Assembly: GCA_002314435.1 (NCBI GenBank) | Contig: DCFV01000031.1 | Coordinates: 1 to 11,870, forward strand | DNA: 11,870 bases | Direction of reading: 5' to 3' | From: Acidobacteriaceae bacterium UBA1795 | Lineage (GTDB): Bacteria; Acidobacteriota; Terriglobia; Terriglobales; Acidobacteriaceae | In this document: one piece after another, positions 6,698 to 11,870 of the stretch | Numbering within the stretch: the stretch's first letter is position 1 | How the letters are laid out: every line of letters begins with the position of its first letter | Made by a program: the position numbers and the translations under genes | The notes under the pieces: generated by a model | The model's database searches: none | What the model saw: the letters and a program-made list of their open reading frames with translations, nothing else | Told to the model about the DNA's origin: nothing

Positions 6698-7696
6698 TCA
6701 GTACAGTGGAGCGAGCGCTATGGCTCCCAGTCCGAGAAGAAAGAAGATGAACATGAGAACGAGAGAACGACGTGCGACGGCGGGCACGCCTGCAAACTCA
6801 TGCCAGACGAAGACGCCCCAACAGGCTGAGACCATTGTGGCGCCCTGTCCGATGGAGTAGGAGACGGCCGGGCCTACCTTGTGTGCGCCTGAGCCAAGGA
6901 AGTTCGCCACAGCGCCAAGACACCAGATCGCACCTCCAAGCAAGCCCGCCAAATGCCAGCGGTTGAGTGCATTCCAGTAATCCTTGAAGGGGACAGGGGG
7001 CCTGCCGTCGAGTGGCTTTCGCATGAGCAGAAAGTTAGCCGGCACTGTGGAAACGAGCACGCCGAGCGCGAACAGAACCGCGGTGGCGTAGGGGCCAAGA
7101 GCAGGCTTGCTGGGTACGGAGCTCATGGCGCGTGCCACGAGCGGATAAAAGCTCCCCATCAGCAGGCCGGCAACGAGACTGAGCACAATGCCGCGCAACG
7201 TTGTGGCCGGCGCATTCTTCTCACGGCTGCGGTAAGCGGCCGCGTCCAGCAGAATGGCGACTGTGACCAGCGCGATGCCGCCGAACAGCAAGAGAGGATT
7301 GCCCGCAGGCGCAACAATGTAGCTCCAGACCGAGCCGACAATAAGGGCCAGTCCAATGCCGATAGGGAAAGCAACAGCCAGACCGGCGATGTCGATGGCG
7401 GCCACTAGCAGCAGGTTGGCGATGTTGAATACCACGCCGCCCCAGGCCGCAAGCCACAGGTTATGCAAAGGAGACTGGACGATGTCGGTGAGTAACGGGT
7501 TGCCCGTGGAACCGTGAGTTCCGACGGTCAGCCCAAGCACCAGCGCTCCGAGCAGAACGCCAACCGCGTAATCCCAGTAGAAGAGCTGGAACCGGTAGCC
7601 CGGGCAGAGCTTGAGTGTATTGGCCCAGGAGCCCCAGCAAAGCATGCTCAGCAGCATCAGCAGAAGAGCTGCCACGTACGACTCAGGAACGAACAT
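6698..7696 (-). CDS. Ureide permease-family/DMT-superfamily transporter
   Basis: A 332-residue integral membrane protein of about 10 helices. The first helix and loop contain MLCWGSWANTLKLCPGYRF followed by LFYWDYAVGVLL, which closely resembles the signature of the ureide permease family (plant UPS allantoin/uracil carriers and bacterial homologues). That family belongs to the drug/metabolite transporter superfamily, near the glucose/ribose uptake porters. Later, GLLGGAIWCLGAVANFLGSG and SYSIGQGATMVSACWGVFVW also fit. An upstream in-frame ATG at 7759 adds 21 polar residues unlike a membrane start. I chose ATG 7696, with GGGGG 8 bases upstream. Ribokinase follows by 15 bases, so ribose or a ribonucleoside/ureide-type compound is a likely substrate. 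This is inference from context. Confidence 0.82.
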   Translation of the reverse strand: MFVPESYVAALLLMLLSMLCWGSWANTLKLCPGYRFQLFYWDYAVGVLLGALVLGLTVGTHGSTGNPLLTDIVQSPLHNLWLAAWGGVVFNIANLLLVAAIDIAGLAVAFPIGIGLALIVGSVWSYIVAPAGNPLLLFGGIALVTVAILLDAAAYRSREKNAPATTLRGIVLSLVAGLLMGSFYPLVARAMSSVPSKPALGPYATAVLFALGVLVSTVPANFLLMRKPLDGRPPVPFKDYWNALNRWHLAGLLGGAIWCLGAVANFLGSGAHKVGPAVSYSIGQGATMVSACWGVFVWHEFAGVPAVARRSLVLMFIFFLLGLGAIALAPLY

Positions 7697-7803
7697 TCCC
7701 TTTGCCCCCACGGACACAGACGTTGTGCTGCGATGGCTGAACCATATCGCTTCGGGCACGCACGGCGCAACCGCTGGACCGATTCGAAGAAGCGAAAGTG
7801 CCG
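7697..7803 (-). promoter_or_regulatory. Spacer before the transporter-ribokinase pair; weak promoter candidate
   Basis: This is a 107-base gap between the etfA stop and the transporter start. On the minus strand, TATGGT (complement of 7741-7746) and TTGCGC (complement of 7765-7770) are 18 bases apart, a poor but possible -10/-35 pair. A 7-base inverted repeat (7747-7753 with 7789-7795) has a 35-base loop and no T-tract, so no convincing terminator separates etfA from the transporter. Read-through is possible. Confidence 0.25.
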
Positions 7804-8775
7804 CTACGTGGCTGAAGCCTTGAGTGCATCGATCAGCGCCGGGACGACCTCAAAGAGATCGCCGACGATGCCATAATCGGCAGCTTCAAAGATGGGCGCA
7901 TCGGGGTCCTTGTTGATTGCGACGATGCACTGCGAGCCCTTGATTCCGACCAGATGCTGAATCGCGCCGGAGATGCCAACGGCAACATACAACTTTGGGG
8001 CGACCGTTTGGCCTGAGCTGCCCACCTGGCGCTCGATCGGCAGCCAGCCGTTATCACAGATCGGGCGAGAAGCAGCCAACTCCGCGCCGAGAGCCTTGGC
8101 CAGTTCCTGAATGAGGGGTAGGTTGTCGGCCTCTTTAATGCCGCGACCGACGCTGACGATGACCGGGGCAGTGGAGAGGTCGACCGTTTGCGCAGCTGCA
8201 CGGAAGGGCGTGGAGGACCAGGTGCGGATCTGCGTCGCTTCGAGCGCTGGCGTAAAGACTTCCACCGGCGGACTTCCCGCAGCGAGTTGATCGGCGCGGA
8301 AGGCGCCCGACTGCACGGAGAGAAAGCATGTTTCGTTGCCCGCTGGGCGGTATGTGCCTGTGAGGCGTCCCTGCAACAACTGGCGATGGAAGACGGGGCC
8401 ATCGGCGAAACCGGTGACGTCGCCGATGAAGGCCTGGCCGAAGCGCGCGGCGAGCGCGGGAGCATAGTCGCGCACCTGGTAGGTATGCGGAAACACAACA
8501 TAGCCCGGCTGAACGGCGCGGAAGAACTGCTCGAGCGCACCGAGAAAACCATCGGGCGTGTAGGGCGAAAGCAGCGCGTGATCCAGACGCACCACCTTGT
8601 TGATGGCCTTTGTAGCGGCCTCGGCTGCGGGAGTCTCGGTTTGAGCGCCGGGAATCACGGCGCTGACCGTCAACCCTAACTGCTGCGCAAGAGCCTGGCC
8701 CGCAGCCACCGCTTCCCAACTGATGCGGCCGATTCGGCCTGCGCGTTCCTCCAGCACCACCCAGACACCGCTCAT
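7804..8775 (-). CDS. etfA: Electron transfer flavoprotein, alpha subunit
   Basis: A 323-residue FAD-binding subunit of ETF, the soluble heterodimer carrying electrons from acyl-CoA and similar dehydrogenases to a membrane quinone reductase. The N-terminal domain is about residues 1-190. The C-terminal FAD domain contains SRPICDNGWLP (236-246), then QVGSSGQTVAPKLYVAVG and ISGAIQHLVGIKG (268-280), and ends with NKDPDAPIFEAADYGIVGDL. These are the classic EtfA signatures. Most EtfA proteins read Q-V-G-Q-T-G-K where this one has Q-V-G-S-S-G-Q, so the hydroxyl near the flavin would be Ser rather than Thr. ATG 8775 overlaps the etfB stop by four bases (ATGA), implying translational coupling. It is last of the three-gene FeS protein-etfB-etfA unit. 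Confidence 0.95.
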   Translation of the reverse strand: MSGVWVVLEERAGRIGRISWEAVAAGQALAQQLGLTVSAVIPGAQTETPAAEAATKAINKVVRLDHALLSPYTPDGFLGALEQFFRAVQPGYVVFPHTYQVRDYAPALAARFGQAFIGDVTGFADGPVFHRQLLQGRLTGTYRPAGNETCFLSVQSGAFRADQLAAGSPPVEVFTPALEATQIRTWSSTPFRAAAQTVDLSTAPVIVSVGRGIKEADNLPLIQELAKALGAELAASRPICDNGWLPIERQVGSSGQTVAPKLYVAVGISGAIQHLVGIKGSQCIVAINKDPDAPIFEAADYGIVGDLFEVVPALIDALKASAT

Positions 8776-9542
8776 AGGACCCTCGCTTCGAATTTCAGTC
8801 TTTCCACAAGGGCGACAGCAGCTTCCTTTGCTGGGCCTGTCAGAATCTGCGTTGACTTCTGCTTTTGCGGCAGAGCGATGCGTTCGAGCGCGACGGTTTG
8901 CGCGGGAGCGACGCCAAGATCGGAGGCTGCAACGTTGCGCAGTTCCTTTGTCTTGGCGCGCTTGATGCCCATCAGCGTGGCGTAGCGCAGCTTATTGCCG
9001 CCGGACTGAATGGTGAGCAAGGCAGGCAGGGGAAGCTCAATGTTCTGAAACCAGCCCTCTTCGAGCTCACGCTTGACGCTCAGGCCGGACTCGGTCTTCT
9101 CCACATGGAGGATGAGCGAGGCGTGAGGCAGTCTGAGCAATTCGGCGACGAGCACACCGGTCAGGCCATAACCGAGATCGTCCGACTGCAAGCCCGTAAG
9201 AATGAGGTCTGGGCTCTCCGGCCGAATCGCGGCGGCCAGCAGTTGCGCCACGTTGAGTGAGTCGCGCTGGGCAAGGTCTTTCGCATCCACGTGAATTGCG
9301 CGGTCCGCGCCTTTGGCCAGTGCCTCGCGCAAAGTGGAGCTCACGCGCTCTGGACCTGCACTGAGCGCGATGACTTCGCCGCCGTACGCCTCCTTCAGCC
9401 GGAGGGCTTCTTCGAGGGCGTAGGCGTCGGACTCATTCATCCCCCACTGCATGTCTGATTCGTCAATCCACGCGCCTGCCGCGTCGATGCGAACCGCTGC
9501 GTCGCGTTCGGGAATCTGTTTGATGGCAACCACTATCTTCAT
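8772..9542 (-). CDS. etfB: Electron transfer flavoprotein, beta subunit
   Basis: A 256-residue ETF beta subunit that pairs with the EtfA encoded immediately downstream. It opens MKIVVAIKQIPERDAAVRID, then NESDAYALEEALRLKE, both typical. The nucleotide-binding loop is at about residues 117-130 (LTGLQSDDLGYGLTGVLVAE), and the ETF-beta signature runs from VKRELEEGWFQNIELPLPAL to TIQSGGNKLRYATLMGIKRAK (about 155-195). The loop differs from the GKQAIDxDxxQTG form of mitochondrial-type proteins but keeps the Thr-Gly. ATG 9542 has GGAG (complement of 9552-9555) 9 bases upstream. The gene starts 21 bases after the FeS oxidoreductase stop. I cannot tell from these motifs alone whether the ETF is bifurcating. 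The quinone-reductase neighbour argues for a simple respiratory role. Confidence 0.95.
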   Translation of the reverse strand: MKIVVAIKQIPERDAAVRIDAAGAWIDESDMQWGMNESDAYALEEALRLKEAYGGEVIALSAGPERVSSTLREALAKGADRAIHVDAKDLAQRDSLNVAQLLAAAIRPESPDLILTGLQSDDLGYGLTGVLVAELLRLPHASLILHVEKTESGLSVKRELEEGWFQNIELPLPALLTIQSGGNKLRYATLMGIKRAKTKELRNVAASDLGVAPAQTVALERIALPQKQKSTQILTGPAKEAAVALVERLKFEARVL

Positions 9543-9563
9543 AGCAAAAAACTCCGGAACATC

Positions 9564-11459
9564 TTAACCGTTTGCGGGTGGAGTCGGCTGGGGAAGGGCG
9601 CGGGCAGTCAACTGGGCGATGTCGACGAATTCGGGCGCGCCCGAGCCCTGCGCGGCAAATGCGTCGTGCAGCATGCTGTTGCAGAAAGGGCATGCGGCCG
9701 CGACGGTCGCCGCTCCGGTAGCGGCAAGCTCGGCCGCGCGCACGTGGCTTACACGTTCGCCGCTCTCTTCGCCGAGGAATGTAAGACCACCGCCGGCGCC
9801 GCAACAGAAGCTTCGTTCGCCGCTGCGTGCTGCCTCCACACGCGTGCCTGCGTGCTCCACGACGGCGCGCGGCTCGTCGTAGACGTTGCGATAGCGGCCC
9901 AGATAGCAGGGATCATGGAAGACAATCTTCTCGTCGCTGTGAACCTGCGGCAACCGGCTCAGATGTCGGGCGAGGAATTCGCTGTGGTGTTCAATCGCAG
10001 GCGGCGTGCCGAACTCCTTCCAGTCCTCCTGGATGGTGCGCACACAGTGAGGACAGATGGTTACGATCTTCTTCGCGTGGCTTTGTGCTAGCAGTTCGAG
10101 ATTGGACTCTGCGAGCTGCTGGAAGACGAGATCGTTGCCCAGTCGGCGTACAGGGTCGCCTGTGCACTTCTCCTTGCGCAGCACGCCATAGCTGGTGCCC
10201 AGGTAATTCATCACCCGTGCGAAGTCAGCCACGATCTCACGCCCCTTTGGGTCGTAGGCTCCCATGCAGCCGAGCCACAGGCAATACTCCTGCGAGCCGT
10301 CGAAGATGGGAAAGTTCTGCTTCTGGATGAATTTTTCGCGTTCGGCGGCGGGCAGGCCCAGCGCGTTCGTCCCGCGCTCGAGTGCGAGGAACAGTCTGGC
10401 GCCACGATCGTCCTCCCATGTGCCGGTGTTCACCGCACCGCGGCGCAGACCAACGATCAGCGGCAGATGCTCGATGCCGACCGGGCATTGGAATTCGCAG
10501 GAGCCGCAAGTGGTGCACTGGAAGACGGCCTCCTGTGCGTTGTATTTGCCCAGAATCGGTTCGGCCGACGCAGGACCCTGCTCGTTCAGATAGGCGCGCA
10601 GGCCCAGCACTATCTCTTTCGGATTGAGGAGCTTCCCTGTGTCCGCCGCGGGACAGTGCTCCGTGCAGCGGCCGCACTCCACGCAAGAGTAGGCCTGCAG
10701 GGCGGCAAGACGAGTCAAGTCCGTTCCGGCGACCAGACCAAAGTCCTCATCCCCCGCCAAGGGAGGAATCCTGCTGAAGCTTCCGCGCGAGAGAAACACC
10801 GTTGCGGGGCTCAGGATCAGATGCAGGTGCTTGGTGTGTGGCAGGATGGGCAGAAAGACCAGCAGGGTGAGCGTGTGTACCCACCAAAGAACCTTCACCG
10901 CCGGGCTTCCGGTTGGAACCACGAACGCGGCCAGGTAAGTCATCATCAGATTGAAGATCAGGAACGCGATGAAGCCCGATTCCCACGAGACGTGAGATCC
11001 AAGCCATCGCGGGCGGACGAGAAAGCGGCGGACGAACAAGCCGAGGATTCCAGCGGAGCAGGCCAGGGCAAAGGCGGCAGCGAGATAAAAGTACCAGCGT
11101 CCGAATAGGCCTGCAGGCGACAGGAAGCCTAGGCCAAGCCCAGCGGCGCAGTGGTTGAGCGTGACCAGCGCGAAAGCACAGAAGCTCCAGAAGACGAAGG
11201 CGTGGGCAAGTCCGGGTAGTGGGCGCTGGCGAATCACCTTGGCCTGGCACATCACATCCCAGACAAGGTCGCGGACGCGGCGGCCAAGGGGGGAAAGCCG
11301 GAAGTCTGCGTCTTTCCTTGCGCGCAAAATGGTGCGGAGGATGGGGACAAAGCGGTGCGCGAACAGCAGACCGGAGGCGACGGCGAGAGCTGCGAAGAGC
11401 AGTTTCTCTCCGAGGGCAAAGGAGCTCGGTTCGGCCAGCGTCGGGAGCAGGAGCGTCAT
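9564..11459 (-). CDS. Membrane FeS/heme b oxidoreductase, probable ETF:(mena)quinone oxidoreductase
   Basis: A 631-residue fusion. Residues 1 to about 225 are a NarI-like membrane domain with several helices and heme-ligand candidates His86, His103, His195, His208 and His211. Next are two complete 4Fe-4S motifs: CVECGRCTEHCP (Cys259, 262, 265, 269) and CTTCGSCEFQCP (Cys315, 318, 321, 325). Two HdrD-like cysteine-rich domains follow: Cys393/398, Cys432 (EKCTGDPVRRLGN) and CPHC 469-472; then Cys518, CCGAGGG (552-558) and CPFC 590-593. This architecture, joined to etfBA, matches the ETF:(methyl)menaquinone oxidoreductases (EMO) described in Geobacter and syntrophic fatty-acid oxidisers. It would move electrons from ETF to quinone at the inner membrane. 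The start is unsure: ATG 11459 or TTG 11471, bounded by an in-frame stop, neither with a clear Shine-Dalgarno. Confidence 0.87.
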   Translation of the reverse strand: MTLLLPTLAEPSSFALGEKLLFAALAVASGLLFAHRFVPILRTILRARKDADFRLSPLGRRVRDLVWDVMCQAKVIRQRPLPGLAHAFVFWSFCAFALVTLNHCAAGLGLGFLSPAGLFGRWYFYLAAAFALACSAGILGLFVRRFLVRPRWLGSHVSWESGFIAFLIFNLMMTYLAAFVVPTGSPAVKVLWWVHTLTLLVFLPILPHTKHLHLILSPATVFLSRGSFSRIPPLAGDEDFGLVAGTDLTRLAALQAYSCVECGRCTEHCPAADTGKLLNPKEIVLGLRAYLNEQGPASAEPILGKYNAQEAVFQCTTCGSCEFQCPVGIEHLPLIVGLRRGAVNTGTWEDDRGARLFLALERGTNALGLPAAEREKFIQKQNFPIFDGSQEYCLWLGCMGAYDPKGREIVADFARVMNYLGTSYGVLRKEKCTGDPVRRLGNDLVFQQLAESNLELLAQSHAKKIVTICPHCVRTIQEDWKEFGTPPAIEHHSEFLARHLSRLPQVHSDEKIVFHDPCYLGRYRNVYDEPRAVVEHAGTRVEAARSGERSFCCGAGGGLTFLGEESGERVSHVRAAELAATGAATVAAACPFCNSMLHDAFAAQGSGAPEFVDIAQLTARALPQPTPPANG

Positions 11460-11555
11460 AAGCGAACGCAATTACGATACATGATCGCGCTGCGGGTCGT
11501 CGCGGCCGCAAATGTCAATTGGGGACGAGAGATCGACCGTGCCGGGTTTCAATCG

Positions 11556-11575
11556 GCGAGGCATCTACACCTCGC
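11556..11575. repeat. Short hairpin-forming inverted repeat
   Basis: GCGAGG (11556-11561) and CCTCGC (11570-11575) are perfect complements around an 8-base loop. It sits about 100 bases upstream of the FeS oxidoreductase start. The function is unknown. Confidence 0.4.
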
Positions 11576-11617
11576 TACTGCGCGTAATCAAGCACCCAGA
11601 GGTTCGGAGGGAGAAGG

Positions 11618-11655
11618 GGATGCATCAGGCCTGCGTTGCGTGGCGTGATGCATCC
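11618..11655 (-). terminator. 10-bp inverted repeat after the nucleotide-sugar dehydrogenase gene; possible terminator
   Basis: GGATGCATCA (11618-11627) and TGATGCATCC (11646-11655) are perfect inverted copies with an 18-base loop. Each arm also contains the self-palindrome GATGCATC. The repeat lies 20 bases past the dehydrogenase stop, where a minus-strand transcript would end. There is no T-tract after it, so it is not a classic intrinsic terminator. It could also be a protein-binding site. Confidence 0.4.
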
Positions 11656-11675
11656 TGGAGGATAAGAGAATTGGT

Positions 11676-11870
11676 CTAGCAGCGAACGATGTTCGTCGCC
11701 TCGATACCCTTGGTGGCGTTGCGTGTGTCCACCACCAGTTGCGACTGTGCCACGATTGCCTTGTAGTCGTAGCTCGTGTGGTCGGTGACAATGACGACCG
11801 CATCGTACTGGCTGAGGTTCTCCAGCGGCGTGTTGGTCATGTTGAGCGCGTAGTGGCGCCCCTGGCCCAC
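11676..11870 (-). CDS. Nucleotide-sugar dehydrogenase (UDP-glucose/UDP-ManNAc dehydrogenase family), C-terminal end
   Basis: Only the last 64 residues are present; the gene runs off the right edge. The first codon seen is an internal Val, not a start. The segments YDAVVIVTDHTSYDYKAIV and QLVVDTRNATKG are the hallmark of the C-terminal UDP-binding domain of nucleotide-sugar 6-dehydrogenases (Ugd, WecC, TviB/WbpA). These NAD enzymes oxidise a UDP-sugar to the uronic acid for polysaccharide or capsule synthesis. DTRNA is near-invariant in the family. The VTDHxxYD form is more like the UDP-N-acetyl-hexosamine branch, but the fragment is too short to choose. It ends at TAG (complement of 11676-11678), 20 bases before an inverted repeat. 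It is likely unrelated in function to the ETF genes downstream. Confidence 0.88.
   Translation of the reverse strand: MGQGRHYALNMTNTPLENLSQYDAVVIVTDHTSYDYKAIVAQSQLVVDTRNATKGIEATNIVRC

Larger units (their letters stand above)
11460..11675. other. Intergenic region upstream of the ETF unit
   Basis: These 216 bases lie between the FeS oxidoreductase start and the end of the nucleotide-sugar dehydrogenase gene, both on the minus strand. They should contain the promoter of the ETF unit. Minus-strand TTGACA (complement of 11513-11518) is a perfect -35 hexamer, but I see no good -10 at the right distance. TATCGT (complement of 11474-11479) is -10-like but has no matching -35. Two hairpin-forming repeats are listed separately. 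No convincing small gene was found. Confidence 0.4.

Noticed and set aside
7697..7759. Upstream start for the ureide-permease-like transporter
   Set aside because: The extra 21 residues are polar and unlike the family. ATG 7696 begins right at the first membrane helix and has a G-rich site upstream.
7833..8552. A 239-residue minus-strand open frame inside etfA
   Set aside because: It is a shifted-frame shadow of etfA with Ser/Arg-rich sequence and no domain.
7804..9542. Electron-bifurcating ETF (FixAB-like)
   Set aside because: There is no fixC/fixX or bifurcating dehydrogenase alongside. The neighbour is a quinone-type membrane oxidoreductase, though the sequence alone cannot fully exclude it.
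10467..11511. Long open frames on both strands inside the FeS oxidoreductase gene (about 213 and 254 residues)
   Set aside because: The real frame contains all the cysteine motifs and membrane helices. The others are compositionally biased and motif-free.
11481..11648. Small plus-strand peptide starting at ATG 11481
   Set aside because: No ribosome site or recognisable domain. It crosses the inverted repeat and looks like chance coding in GC-rich DNA.
1..11870. Defence systems, CRISPR arrays, prophage, IS ends, toxin-antitoxin pairs or tRNA
   Set aside because: I looked on both strands and found no repeat-spacer array, transposase, nuclease/ATPase pairing or tRNA-like fold. All sizeable genes are metabolic, transport or regulatory.

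Overview
This is a GC-rich, densely coding 11.9 kb chromosomal window from what is probably an Acidobacteriota (Terriglobia-like) bacterium. I infer that from gene content: a membrane FeS/cytochrome b ETF oxidoreductase joined to etfBA, a ureide-permease-type transporter next to ribokinase, and Gfo/Idh plus TIM-barrel sugar genes. No sequence search was possible, so the taxonomy is tentative. I see no rRNA, tRNA, IS element, CRISPR array or prophage.

Layout. (1) Positions 1-3643, plus strand, form a tight sugar or sugar-acid operon. It holds the C-terminal end of an enolase-superfamily protein resembling RspA/mannonate dehydratase, an MFS hexuronate-type transporter, a Gfo/Idh/MocA dehydrogenase and a xylose-isomerase-like TIM-barrel protein. 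(2) Positions 3651-5771 hold a divergent pair: an Lrp/AsnC regulator on the minus strand and histidine ammonia-lyase (hutH) on the plus strand. Their short AT-rich gap carries two helically phased direct repeats. (3) Positions 5768-7696, minus strand, hold a ureide-permease-family (DMT superfamily) transporter followed by ribokinase. (4) Positions 7804-11459, minus strand, encode a membrane FeS/heme b protein, then EtfB, then EtfA. This looks like an ETF:(mena)quinone oxidoreductase module. (5) Positions 11460-11675 are non-coding with two hairpin-forming repeats. They are followed by the 3' end of a nucleotide-sugar dehydrogenase gene on the minus strand (11676-11870).

How the genes work together. 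Region 1 would import and oxidise or isomerise a sugar derivative. Region 2 would deaminate histidine to urocanate under control of an amino-acid-sensing regulator, but no other hut genes are present here. Region 3 would take up and phosphorylate ribose or a related compound. Region 4 would pass electrons from acyl-CoA-type dehydrogenases through ETF into the quinone pool. Together these suggest a heterotroph scavenging sugars, amino acids and acyl compounds.

I did not find a clearly new system. The best candidates for a second look are the sugar operon (possible 3-keto-sugar pathway), the Lrp-hutH intergenic region, and the substrate of the transporter-ribokinase pair.
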